Assembly (NCBI RefSeq): GCF_014195505.1
Contig: NZ_JACIBV010000001.1
Coordinates: forward strand, 8,122,001 to 8,186,000
Direction: 5' to 3'
Origin: Nonomuraea dietziae
Lineage (GTDB): Bacteria > Actinomycetota > Actinomycetes > Streptosporangiales > Streptosporangiaceae
DNA: 64,000 nt
Under the pieces are notes generated by a model. That model was given only the letters and a program-made list of their open reading frames with translations. It made no database searches and was not told where the DNA came from. A program made the translations under genes and the position numbers. Shown piece by piece: positions 33,192 to 40,986 of this stretch; the stretch's first letter is position 1; every line of letters starts with the position of its first letter.

Positions 33192-34163
33192 GTGGGGTTT
33201 GGCCGGGTACCGCTGGCTGCGGGTCTCGCGATCGCGACTCTTCTCCTGCCGTTGAGCGGTGCTTTCGCCGATCCCAAACCGACGATCGCGCAGGCCAAGG
33301 CGAAGCTGGAGAAGCTCAACGACAAGGCCGACAAGGTCGTCGACAGGTACAACACGGCCACGGAGAAGTACAAGAAGGCCAAGAAGGCCTACGAGGGGCT
33401 GAACTCCCGGTACAAGAGCAAGATGGCCAGGGTGGCGGGTCTGCGCGCCGAGGTCGTCGGCATGGCCATCGACACCTACCAGGCGGGCGACATCACCTCG
33501 TGGTCGACGCTTCTGGGCGACAGCGACCCCTCGGCCACGCTCGGCGGCATGGCGCTCATGGACCAGCTGACGGCCGAGCGGGCCCAGGTCCTGGCAGCCT
33601 TCGACGAGGAGAACCGCCAGCTCAAGTCCGACAGGGAGCAGGCGCAGGGCGCTCTCACCGAGGCCGACAAGCTGCGCGACGAGGTCAAGTCGGAGAAGGA
33701 CAAGGTGCTCGAGCTGGTCGAGCAGCAGGAGAAGCTGCTGCGCAGGCTCGGCGCCTACCGGGTGGGCAACCCCAACAGCACCGGCATCAAGTACACGGGC
33801 TCGGCCTCGGGCAACGCCGCCTCGGTGCTCAGCTTCGCCTACGCGCAGGTCGGCAAGCCCTACCAGTACGGTGGCACGGGCCCGGGCGGCTGGGACTGCT
33901 CAGGCCTCACGCAGGCCTCCTGGCGCGCGGCCGGCGTCTCACTGCCCCGCACGACGTGGGAGCAGTGGGCCTGGGGCGCCAAGCGCAGAGTCTCCCTCGA
34001 CAACCTGCAGCCCGGTGACCTCATCTTCAGCGAGGGCCTCGGGCACGTGAGCATCTACGCGGGCGGCGGCAAGATCGTGCACGCGCCGCAGACCGGTGAC
34101 GTGGTCAAGGTCGTCCCGCTGTCGGCCTACGGCAGGCGGCTGGTCGGCGCGGTCCGCCCGTAG
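33192..34163 (+). CDS. Secreted NlpC/P60 peptidoglycan endopeptidase with coiled coil (Rv2190c-like)
   Basis: A 323-residue secreted hydrolase. A signal peptide ends near GAFADP, a long coiled coil follows (about 30-190, TIAQAKAKLEKLNDKADKVV), and the C-terminal NlpC/P60 domain has the catalytic WDCSGLTQASW (Cys), GHVSIYAGG (His) and IVHAPQ. It cuts within peptide stems, and the coiled coil may let it respond to FtsEX-like partners as in RipC-type enzymes. The start is GTG 33192. A -10-like TACTAT lies at 33149 and an inverted repeat GTCAC-N7-GTGAC at 33105-33121. Position matches Rv2190c. Confidence 0.93.
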   Translation: MGFGRVPLAAGLAIATLLLPLSGAFADPKPTIAQAKAKLEKLNDKADKVVDRYNTATEKYKKAKKAYEGLNSRYKSKMARVAGLRAEVVGMAIDTYQAGDITSWSTLLGDSDPSATLGGMALMDQLTAERAQVLAAFDEENRQLKSDREQAQGALTEADKLRDEVKSEKDKVLELVEQQEKLLRRLGAYRVGNPNSTGIKYTGSASGNAASVLSFAYAQVGKPYQYGGTGPGGWDCSGLTQASWRAAGVSLPRTTWEQWAWGAKRRVSLDNLQPGDLIFSEGLGHVSIYAGGGKIVHAPQTGDVVKVVPLSAYGRRLVGAVRP

Positions 34164-35041
34164 GCCGCGCTCATCGCGCGCAGAACGTCCAGATAGGCGC
34201 TCACGGCGGGCGGACGCCCGTCGGCGGGCAGGACGGCGGCGCTGATCCTTCTGGCGGGCAGCGCGGGCGATGGATGGGCGAGCCTGATGTCCGAGCGCAC
34301 CGACCTGCCGGCGATGGACGGATAGAGCATCACGCCCACGCCCGCGGCCACCAGGCCCTGGCGGCCGTTCCAGTCGTCGCACAGGTGCGTGATCTTCGGC
34401 GGCCCTCCCATCGCGGCCGACAGTTCGGCCGACGGGCCGAGGCAGTCGGGGTGGGTGCCGTCGATCCAGTGCTCGGCGGCCAGGTCGGCCAGCCGTACCT
34501 GCTCCTGTGACGCGAGGGGATGGTCGGCGGGCAGGGCCACCATCGGCTCGTCGTCGAACAGGAAGAGCGTCTCGAGCCCAGGATCGGGGTCGGCGTCCCA
34601 CGAGGTGACCAGCGCGACGTCGATCGCGCCTTCGAGCAGTCTCGCGTCGCCGCGCTCTCCCACGGTGAGTGAGAGCTCGACGTCGGGGTGGGTGGCGGTG
34701 AAGCGGCGGAAGCTCTCGGGGACGAACCTGGTGGCCGCGCTGGGGAAGGCCGCCACACGCACCCTGCCGCTCTCGGCGGCGGCGAAGGCTCGCAGCCTGG
34801 TCTCGAACAGGCTCATCCCGTCGACCACGGCGGCCGCCTGCTCCATGGCGGCCAGACCCGCCTCCGTGGGCTGCACGCCTCGCGGGCGGCGGTGGAAGAG
34901 CCTGACGCCCGTGCGGCGCTCCAGGGTGGCGATCTGGCGGGAGACCGCCGGCTGCGTCATCGACAGGGCCTCGGCGGCGGCGGAGAAGGAGCCGTGCCGT
35001 CCGACTTCGAGCAGGACGCGCAGGGACCACAGATCAAGCAT
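34127..35041 (-). CDS. LysR-family transcriptional regulator
   Basis: A 304-residue LysR protein. The N-terminal winged helix is typical (GSFSAAAEALSMTQPAVSRQ then LERRTGVRLFHRR) and is followed by a periplasmic-binding-like effector domain. Its 3' end overlaps the convergent NlpC/P60 gene by 37 bases. The effector and target are unknown; no classic T-N11-A site stands out near it. The intergenic region upstream to 35538 is shared with the second NlpC/P60 gene. Confidence 0.92.
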   Translation of the reverse strand: MLDLWSLRVLLEVGRHGSFSAAAEALSMTQPAVSRQIATLERRTGVRLFHRRPRGVQPTEAGLAAMEQAAAVVDGMSLFETRLRAFAAAESGRVRVAAFPSAATRFVPESFRRFTATHPDVELSLTVGERGDARLLEGAIDVALVTSWDADPDPGLETLFLFDDEPMVALPADHPLASQEQVRLADLAAEHWIDGTHPDCLGPSAELSAAMGGPPKITHLCDDWNGRQGLVAAGVGVMLYPSIAGRSVRSDIRLAHPSPALPARRISAAVLPADGRPPAVSAYLDVLRAMSAAYGRTAPTSRLP

Positions 35042-35142
35042 GCGAAAAGCTTATGGCAGAGCGCTCAAACCCCTCGTTCGGCTGATGTTACTGGTGTGAC
35101 TGATGTGACAAATGGGACCTGACTTCGCTAGGTGACAGCAAC

Positions 35143-35158
35143 TGTGAGGAGGGTCACA
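35143..35158. promoter_or_regulatory. CRP/cAMP-receptor-type binding site
   Basis: TGTGA-GGAGGG-TCACA is an exact TGTGA-N6-TCACA site, the consensus for CRP in mycobacteria and close to the Streptomyces Crp motif. It lies 396 bases upstream of the second NlpC/P60 start, ahead of the riboswitch leader, and 102 bases upstream of the divergent LysR gene. A TTGACA hexamer occurs at 35199-35204, downstream of the site. Confidence 0.6.
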
Positions 35159-35387
35159 ATTGTCGCTTGCAACGGTCCATGGAGCAGTGATTTGTCTCTT
35201 GACAACCACCCGTGGACGATCTTGACTCCTTTACTTCGACTTTGCCTGCTCTTGGTGGGCGGGGTACCTTCTCGCTTCGCGGCGACCAAGCCATGGCGCC
35301 CGCCACGTCCACCGGCCCTGTCAGCGGCCGGTGTGCACGCATAACGATCCGCTGGTCGCCGCGCCGAACCCCCAGATGAGCGTGCGC

Positions 35388-35525
35388 GGTCGACCCGCCG
35401 AATCCGTGCGGAATGGAGCACGGAGCCGGGGACCCGAGCACCTGGGGTGAGTCCGGCCTGCGGGCCGGTAGGGCGACTTCCACGCCCGAACCCGTCAGCT
35501 AACCCGGTAGGCATTCGTGGAAGAT
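35388..35525 (+). ncRNA. ydaO/yuaA (c-di-AMP) riboswitch
   Basis: The leader shows the conserved blocks of the ydaO/yuaA class in order: CCGCCGAATCCG (35396-35406), the paired GTGCGG/ACGGAG stem, GGAGCCGGGGACCC (from 35422), CCTGGGGTGAGTCC (35441-35454) and the nearly invariant ACCCGTCAGCTAACCCGGTA (35490-35509), ending shortly before AAGGAGA. In actinobacteria this class binds c-di-AMP and controls cell-wall hydrolases (NlpC/P60, Rpf) and ion transport. It lies directly before an NlpC/P60 gene. The boundaries are approximate. Regulation in actinobacteria is normally OFF at high c-di-AMP. Confidence 0.92.
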
Positions 35526-35538
35526 TCAAGGAGACGTT

Positions 35539-36132
35539 CTGTCCACCCCTGTTAACAAGACCCGTCTGTCCTGCCTTGCCCTGAGTGGCGTCATGGCCGC
35601 GATGGGAGGAGTCGTCCTCCACGCACCAGCCGCTCACGCGACCCCCATCGAGGCGAGCGCGGCGAAGACGGCAGCAGTGAAGATCGACGTCGCGCGGACG
35701 AGCGCGGCGAAGGCGAGCGCCGGCAAGGCGCGCGTCGTGTCGAAGTCGCAGGCGAAGGCGGCTCGGCAGAAGTTGAGGGCTGCCAAGGCCGTCGGAGTGG
35801 CGAAGAAGCAGCTCGGTGACCCCTACCGCTACGGCGGGACGGGTCCGGGCTCCTTCGACTGCTCGGGTCTGGTGCAGTACGCATGGTCCAAGGCGGGGAT
35901 CAGGATCCCGCGCGTGACGCACAGCCAGTACGCACGCATCAAGAAGAAGGTCTCCTGGCGCAGCCTCAAGCCCGGTGACCTGATGTTCTTCCGCGGCAAG
36001 GGCCATGTCGGCATGTACGTCGGCAAGGGCCGGATGATCCACTCACCCAGCTCGGGCAAGACGGTGCGGATCGAGAAGATCAGCGGCTGGCGCAAGTCCT
36101 CCTTCGCCGGCGCGGTCCGCCCCGGCGCGTAG
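35539..36132 (+). CDS. Secreted NlpC/P60 cell-wall hydrolase under riboswitch control
   Basis: A 197-residue secreted hydrolase. A signal peptide is followed by an Ala/Lys-rich region (about 35-90) and a C-terminal NlpC/P60 domain with FDCSGLVQYAW (Cys), GHVGMYVGKG (His) and MIHSPSSG. No ATG, GTG or TTG fits the N terminus. The best start is CTG 35539 (LSTPVNKTRLSCLALSG), 4 bases after a strong AAGGAGA. The internal ATG 35593 has no ribosome site and would remove the positive part of the signal peptide. It is preceded by the c-di-AMP riboswitch and followed by a hairpin. Confidence 0.88.
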   Translation: MSTPVNKTRLSCLALSGVMAAMGGVVLHAPAAHATPIEASAAKTAAVKIDVARTSAAKASAGKARVVSKSQAKAARQKLRAAKAVGVAKKQLGDPYRYGGTGPGSFDCSGLVQYAWSKAGIRIPRVTHSQYARIKKKVSWRSLKPGDLMFFRGKGHVGMYVGKGRMIHSPSSGKTVRIEKISGWRKSSFAGAVRPGA

Positions 36133-36141
36133 GCGCACGCA

Positions 36142-36176
36142 GAGAGCCCCGTCCATTCCTCTGGGACGGGGCTCTC
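36142..36176 (+). terminator. Hairpin after the NlpC/P60 gene
   Basis: A 13-bp perfect stem (36142-36154 with 36164-36176) and 9-base loop follow the stop by 9 bases. There is no T run, as is common for actinomycete terminators. Confidence 0.7.
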
Positions 36177-36201
36177 CGCCGTCCGGGCTAGCATCGCTGC
36201 C

Positions 36202-37002
36202 GTGGTGAGCCGAAGAGCCGTGCTGGCGGCCGCGCTGGCGGGGACGGTGCCGGGGTCGGCCGGCCCTCGCCTGCCGTCCGAGGCCCGTGGCCTGTGGGAG
36301 TCGGGTGTCACCTACGCGTACGGCGCGCGCTCGCTCGCCGTCGGCCACCACGCACCCGCCACGCTGCTTCGCGACCTCGCGGCGCGGGCCGACGCCGCCG
36401 GCCGCACGGTCTCGGCGGTGCTGCGGCGCCCCGTACGGCCGGTGGTCGTGGTGCCGGCCAGCACCGAGGAGGCGGCGGCGTTGGCCGGCACGGGCTCGCT
36501 CGAGGGGCTGGCCGCGCTGGCGTCGCGCGGAAGGGTGATCGTCGTCCCCGGCGCCTTCTCGCGGCTGACCCCCGTGGGACGCGACGTGGTGCTCGCCCAC
36601 GAGCTCACCCACGTCGCAGTGGGCACGCACGGCGGCCCGGTGTGGCTGCGAGAGGGCTTCGCCGACTACGTCGGCTACCTCGGCTCGGGTCTTGAGGTCG
36701 GCGTCGCGGCCGCGGAGCTGGCCGAGGAGGTCGGCTCGGGACGGACGAGCGCCCGGCTGCCGGCCGACGGCGACTTCACGCCGGGCGCGCCCAGGCTCGC
36801 GCAGGTCTACCAGGAGTCGTGGCTGGCCTGCCGCCTGATCGCGGGCCGCTACGGCGAGCGGGCGCTGGTCGAGCTCTACGATCGGGCTGCGGGGCGCGAT
36901 CTGGCCCAGGCGCTGCGCCCTCTCGGCCTGTCGGTCCCCACGCTGACCGGCCTGTGGCGCGAGTATGTCCGGGACGAGCTGACTGCGGGGGGACACGGAT
37001 GA
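36202..37002 (+). CDS. Secreted HExxH (gluzincin-like) metallopeptidase-fold protein
   Basis: A 266-residue protein with an N-terminal RR-type signal (VSRRAVLAAALAGTVPG). The zinc motif is HELTHVAVG, followed by WLREGFADYV, whose Glu fits the third ligand, in the style of peptidase MA-like families. The start is GTG 36202 or the adjacent GTG 36205. It overlaps the M48 protease gene by ATGA, and that gene overlaps pimB, so the three form one envelope-related operon. Substrate unknown. Rv2189c is not obviously homologous. Confidence 0.82.
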   Translation: MVSRRAVLAAALAGTVPGSAGPRLPSEARGLWESGVTYAYGARSLAVGHHAPATLLRDLAARADAAGRTVSAVLRRPVRPVVVVPASTEEAAALAGTGSLEGLAALASRGRVIVVPGAFSRLTPVGRDVVLAHELTHVAVGTHGGPVWLREGFADYVGYLGSGLEVGVAAAELAEEVGSGRTSARLPADGDFTPGAPRLAQVYQESWLACRLIAGRYGERALVELYDRAAGRDLAQALRPLGLSVPTLTGLWREYVRDELTAGGHG

Positions 37003-38222
37003 GCTGGCTGGACCGTCGGGCGGGCATCGCGCTGGCGCTGCTGGGCGCGGCGATCGTCGCGGTGGTCGCGCTCACCACCCCCTGGGGGACGATGCGGGGC
37101 GCGCCCGCCGTGCCGCCCGACCCCTCACTCGACTTCACCGCGGCCGAGATCGCCCGCTCGCGCGCCTTCGACGCGGCCACCAGCGTGCCGTCCTACCTGT
37201 CGCTCGGCCTGACCGTGCTCTTCGCGGGCGTGCTGGTGGCCACGCCATGGGGCGCCCGCCTGCTGGCCGGGCTGAAGGGGCCGTGGTGGCTGCGGGTGCT
37301 GCTCGGCGTCGTCGTGCTCACAGCGGTGGTCGAGCTGCTGCGCTGGCCGCTCGGTGTCTGGTTCGAGGGTGAGCTGCGCGAGTTCGGCCTGTCCACGCAG
37401 AACTGGGCGAGCTGGACGGGCGACAGGCTGAAGTCCATCGGGGTGCGGACCGCGATCACGGCGATCATGGTGCTGGCCGTCGTCGCTCTGGCCCGCAGGT
37501 TCGCGCGCTGGTGGATTCCCGCCGCGATCGGCGCCTTCATGCTCACCGTGGGCGCCTCCTTCGTCTATCCGGTCGTCTTCGAGCCTCTCTTCAACGACTT
37601 CAGGTCGATGCCGGCGGGACAGCTGCGCACCGACCTGCTGGAGCTGGCCGAGCGCGCCGACGTGCCCGTCGAGGACGTGCTGGTGGCCGACGCCTCCCGC
37701 AGGACCACCTCGCTGAACGCCTACGTCTCGGGTTTCGGGGCCACCCGGCGCATCGTCGTCTACGACACGCTGCTGGCCGCGCCGGAGAAGGAGGTGGAGC
37801 TGATCATCGCCCACGAGCTCGGGCACGCCAAGTACAACGACGTCCTTCACGGCACGCTCCTCGGCGCGCTCGGCGCGGGCTTTGGCGCGGTGCTGCTGTT
37901 CTGCGTGGCCCCGCTGTGGAAGCGTCCGCTGTCCGAGCCCGTGGCGACGGCGGCGATCATGGGCTTCCTCTCGCTGGCGACCGTGCTGTCAGGTCCGGGG
38001 CAGAATCTCGTCAGCCGCCACATCGAGGCCAGGGCCGACCTGCACGCGCTCGATCTCACCCGCGACCCGCGGACGTTCGTCGCGATGCAAAAACGCCTGG
38101 CAATAACCAACATTTCCGACTTGTCGCCGGATGTCGTGGAATATGTGCTCTATGCCTCGCATCCGACCGCTCCACAGCGCATCGCCATGGCCCGCTCGTG
38201 GGAGCTCATGAAGGCCCCGTGA
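36999..38222 (+). CDS. M48-family membrane metalloprotease (Ste24/CAAX protease 1-like)
   Basis: A 407-residue integral membrane protease with about seven helices. The zinc motif is HELGHAKYNDV, with the downstream Glu in ARADLHALDL, as in Ste24/HtpX-type proteins. The upstream segment FVYPVVFEPLFNDFRSMPAG is highly typical of the Ste24 group. The start is ATG 36999, overlapping the HExxH gene stop. A bacterial role in membrane-protein quality control is likely. Confidence 0.92.
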   Translation: MSWLDRRAGIALALLGAAIVAVVALTTPWGTMRGAPAVPPDPSLDFTAAEIARSRAFDAATSVPSYLSLGLTVLFAGVLVATPWGARLLAGLKGPWWLRVLLGVVVLTAVVELLRWPLGVWFEGELREFGLSTQNWASWTGDRLKSIGVRTAITAIMVLAVVALARRFARWWIPAAIGAFMLTVGASFVYPVVFEPLFNDFRSMPAGQLRTDLLELAERADVPVEDVLVADASRRTTSLNAYVSGFGATRRIVVYDTLLAAPEKEVELIIAHELGHAKYNDVLHGTLLGALGAGFGAVLLFCVAPLWKRPLSEPVATAAIMGFLSLATVLSGPGQNLVSRHIEARADLHALDLTRDPRTFVAMQKRLAITNISDLSPDVVEYVLYASHPTAPQRIAMARSWELMKAP

Positions 38223-39307
38223 GCAGGGTCCTCATCGTCACGAACGACTTTCCGCCCAGGCCGGGCGGCATCCAGTCGTTCGTGCACGGGCTCGCGCTGC
38301 GCACGCCGTCCGTGCTGGTCTACGCCCCGCGCTGGCGGGGCTGCGAGGAGTTCGACGCCCAGCAGCCCTACCCGGTCGTCAGGCACCCGACCTCGCTCAT
38401 GCTGCCCACGCCGGGGGTGGCGCGCACGGCGGCGCGGCTGGTGGCCGCGCACGGGGCCGACACCGTCGTCTTCGGCGCGGCGGCGCCTCTCGGCCTGCTG
38501 GCCCCCCGCCTGCGCGCGGCAGGAGCGCGCAGGATCGTCATGCTCACCCATGGGCACGAGTCGTCGCCGCTGTTCCGCCCCCTGATGCGGCGGATCGGCT
38601 CCCATGCCGACGTGGTCACCTACCTCGGCTCCTACACGCACGCCAGGCTCTCCTCCCTGATCCCTCAGGGCAAGCTCGTACGGCTGGCGCCGGGCGTCGA
38701 CGCCGACGTCTTCAGGCCTCCCACCGAGCCCGCGCGCCTCAGGAACGCGCTCGGCCTAGGGGACAGGCCCGTCGTGGTGTGCGTCTCCAGGCTCGTGCCG
38801 CGCAAGGGCCAGGACCAGCTGATCCGCGCGTGGCCGCTGGTGCTGAGGTCGGTGCCCTCCGCGGTGCTGCTCGTCGTGGGCGGAGGGCCCTACCGGCGGC
38901 GGCTGGCCGCGATGGCCGCGCACCTGGGCGAGGCGGTGCGCTTCACCGGGGTGGTGCCCGCTTCGGAGCTGCCCTCGTACTACGCGGCGGGCGACGTCTT
39001 CGCCATGCCCTGCCGTACGCGGATGGGCGGGATGGACGTCGAGGGGCTGGGGATCGTCTTCCTCGAGGCCTCGGCGACGGGGCTGCCGGTGGTGGCGGGG
39101 GCCTCGGGAGGAGCGCCGGACGCGGTCCGGCACGGGGAGACGGGTCTCGTGGTGGACGGCAGGTCGGTGCCGGAGGTCGCGGGAGCGTTGGTCGAGCTCC
39201 TCGTCGACAGGGACAGGGCGCGCAAGATGGGGGAGAGGGGAAGGGAGTGGGTGGCGGGCGAGTGGGACTGGTCGCGCGTCGCGGCCCGCTTCCACGCGCT
39301 GCTCTGA
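38219..39307 (+). CDS. pimB: GT4 glycosyltransferase, PimB-like mannosyltransferase
   Basis: A 362-residue GT-B glycosyltransferase. The N-terminal VTNDFPPRPGGIQSF, the acceptor-side THGHESS, LAPGVDADVF, VVCVSRLVPRKGQD and the GT4 donor motif EGLGIVFLEASATGLPVVAG are all present. PimB (Rv2188c) transfers the second mannose to phosphatidylinositol mannoside; position and motifs match. The start is GTG 38219, overlapping the M48 stop (GTGA). Exact sugar and acceptor cannot be proved from sequence, so related GT4 roles remain possible. Confidence 0.85.
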   Translation: MSRVLIVTNDFPPRPGGIQSFVHGLALRTPSVLVYAPRWRGCEEFDAQQPYPVVRHPTSLMLPTPGVARTAARLVAAHGADTVVFGAAAPLGLLAPRLRAAGARRIVMLTHGHESSPLFRPLMRRIGSHADVVTYLGSYTHARLSSLIPQGKLVRLAPGVDADVFRPPTEPARLRNALGLGDRPVVVCVSRLVPRKGQDQLIRAWPLVLRSVPSAVLLVVGGGPYRRRLAAMAAHLGEAVRFTGVVPASELPSYYAAGDVFAMPCRTRMGGMDVEGLGIVFLEASATGLPVVAGASGGAPDAVRHGETGLVVDGRSVPEVAGALVELLVDRDRARKMGERGREWVAGEWDWSRVAARFHALL

Positions 39308-39315
39308 GCGCGCGG

Positions 39316-39501
39316 CTAGTGAGAGGGGCGCAGGCGGGGGCGCTGGACGGGGTCGAGGGAGTCGGCCAGGCGGTGCAGGCGCAGGGCCAGCGTGTGGCGG
39401 AAGGGCGCCCGCCTTCGCGCGAGGGCGGACAGGCGCTCGGCCTCGGCGATCCGCTCGCGGTGGAGGGCCTGGACGTGCATCAGGGTCAGCTGGTTGTTCA
39501 T
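39316..39501 (-). CDS. Small basic hypothetical protein
   Basis: 61 residues, rich in Arg, Leu and His (MHVQALHRERIAEAERLSAL), no membrane segment, partly helical. It sits 49 bases downstream of the DUF4097 gene on the same strand and may be the tail gene of that operon. No family recognised. Coding status is supported by position and codon bias only. Confidence 0.5.
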   Translation of the reverse strand: MNNQLTLMHVQALHRERIAEAERLSALARRRAPFRHTLALRLHRLADSLDPVQRPRLRPSH

Positions 39502-39550
39502 GACAGATCCGTTCTCCGGTGGCAGGTGTGCGGGTGGGCGGGCGGGTGGT

Positions 39551-40336
39551 TCACCGGGTGCTCGCCCGCAGGACGGCGATGTCGCCGCTCAGCGTGCGGG
39601 CGTGCACCTCGAGGGTCTCGGCGGCGTCGCCTGGCTCGCCCGACTGCTCGAGCTCGGAGCTGACGCGCCCCGACAGCGAGGAGATCTCGAGCCAGGCGGC
39701 GCTGCCCTCCGTGACCGCGAGCGTGACGTTGCCGGAGGCGCTCCTGGCGTTGACCTGGCCTCTGGTGACGGCGTGCACGACGATGTCGCCCGAGGCCGTG
39801 CGGCTGGTGACATCGCCGTGGGCGCGGCCGATCACGGCCGAGCCCGAGGCGGTGGTGACGTTGACGTGGCCGCCGACGGAGCCGACGCCGACCTTGCCCG
39901 AGGTGGCGTCGATGACCGCGTCACCCTCGATGACGTCACATCTGACGTCACCTGACGCCGTGGTGATGCGCAGAGCGACGGCGTGCTCCACGGTGACGTC
40001 GCCCGAGGCGCACGTGATGGCGACCTCGCCCAGCCGTCCCGTGGTGGTGACATCGGTCGAGGCGGTGTGGGCCAGCAGGCTCGACCCCTCGGGCAGGGCG
40101 ATGTCGACGTGGACGGCGCGCCTGCTCCGCTGTCCGTCGGGGGCCTTGACGGTGATCACCCCGTCGGCCTGCTCGACCAGGATCGACCGGGCGTAGGCGT
40201 GGTCGTCGGAGCTCGCGGGCTCGGCGGGGCGCACCTCGACCACGGTGTCCTGACGCTCGGTGGCGCAGACGCGCAGGTCGCCCGCGGGGAGGTCGACGTG
40301 GACGGCGGGGGGCGTGGGGGTGGAGAAAACGGGCAT
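39551..40336 (-). CDS. DUF4097 family beta-helix-like protein
   Basis: A 261-residue protein of repeated short beta strands typical of DUF4097 (putative adhesin) proteins. The repeats carry GDV/SGDV/SGNV turns (ITCASGDVTVEH, ITTASGDVRCDV, VTTASGSAVIG, RTASGDIVVH, SASGNVTLAV). There is no signal peptide or membrane helix, so it appears cytosolic. It starts at ATG 40336 after GGAG. It lies downstream of an RHH regulator gene, a frequent actinomycete arrangement. Function unknown. Confidence 0.88.
   Translation of the reverse strand: MPVFSTPTPPAVHVDLPAGDLRVCATERQDTVVEVRPAEPASSDDHAYARSILVEQADGVITVKAPDGQRSRRAVHVDIALPEGSSLLAHTASTDVTTTGRLGEVAITCASGDVTVEHAVALRITTASGDVRCDVIEGDAVIDATSGKVGVGSVGGHVNVTTASGSAVIGRAHGDVTSRTASGDIVVHAVTRGQVNARSASGNVTLAVTEGSAAWLEISSLSGRVSSELEQSGEPGDAAETLEVHARTLSGDIAVLRASTR
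39931..39960. promoter_or_regulatory. TGACGTCA repeats inside the DUF4097 gene
   Basis: TGACGTCA occurs at 39931-39938 and 39943-39950, with a partial copy (TGACGCCG) at 39953. These match the palindromes at the RHH gene start about 970 bases away. They might be a secondary operator, but GDV/DVT codons in this repeat protein also generate TGACGT by themselves. Confidence 0.25.
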
Positions 40337-40375
40337 GGTGGAGCTCCGTCTCTGTGCGTGGGATGAGGGAGAAGG

Positions 40376-40906
40376 TCAGCGGACCCAGCCGCTGATGCGG
40401 CGTCCGGCGCCGGGAGGAGAGGGACGCTGCTGAGGGTCGGACAGCGCCGCGGTCAGCGCCCTGACCAGCCAGGCGTTGACCGAGGCCCCCGAGGAAGCGG
40501 CGGCCTGCTCGATGCGGCTCTTCAGCGACTCGGGCAGCCGCAGGGTCATCCTGGCCGTGCCCTGCTCGCCCTCGCCCGGCGGCGCGGGAGGGGCGGGAGG
40601 CTCAGGAGGCGGCGGCGGGAACGGCGGCTGCCCGGGGCCGGTCGCGGGGCTGCCGTGCCAGTGGTCGGGCACGGTGAGCACGAACTGGGGCTCTCTGCCG
40701 CGCATGCGCACATCGACGACCCCGGGATCGAGCTGCCTGGTCAGCTCGTCGGCGGCCTCGGAGAGCACCTCGATGAGCGTCAGCCTGACCGCCGAGTCGA
40801 GCATCGCGGTGAGGCGCTCGGCGGTGGCGCGGGCCTCAGGCCCCGCCGCGTCGGCAGCGTCGCCGAACTCCCTGCGCAGGTTCTCGATGTACGACGTCAG
40901 ATCCAT
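40376..40906 (-). CDS. RHH (Arc/CopG/HicB-like) DNA-binding regulator
   Basis: A 176-residue protein with a helical N-terminal half (MDLTSYIENLRREFGDAADA), a Pro-rich linker (PPPPPEPPAPPAPPGEG) and a C-terminal ribbon-helix-helix domain (ARMTLRLPESLKSRIEQAA then GASVNAWLVRALTAAL). The phased TGACGTCA palindromes that cover its own start codon make an autorepressor likely. It is followed by DUF4097, which it may co-regulate. No toxin-type partner is evident. Confidence 0.85.
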   Translation of the reverse strand: MDLTSYIENLRREFGDAADAAGPEARATAERLTAMLDSAVRLTLIEVLSEAADELTRQLDPGVVDVRMRGREPQFVLTVPDHWHGSPATGPGQPPFPPPPPEPPAPPAPPGEGEQGTARMTLRLPESLKSRIEQAAASSGASVNAWLVRALTAALSDPQQRPSPPGAGRRISGWVR

Positions 40907-40935
40907 GACGTCATCATGACATCAATCTGACGTCA
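40892..40935. promoter_or_regulatory. Phased TGACGTCA palindrome array at the RHH gene start
   Basis: TGACGTCA at 40906-40913, TGACATCA at 40917-40924 and TGACGTCA at 40928-40935 repeat at exactly 11 bp, one helical turn. A weaker CGACGTCA lies at 40892-40899. The first full palindrome overlaps the ATG of the RHH regulator. The pattern suits cooperative RHH dimers stacked on one face. Confidence 0.6.
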
Positions 40936-40986
40936 TCGCAAGCGGCGTGGTGACGCCACCGGCGTCAACGCTCCAAGACGGGCCGG

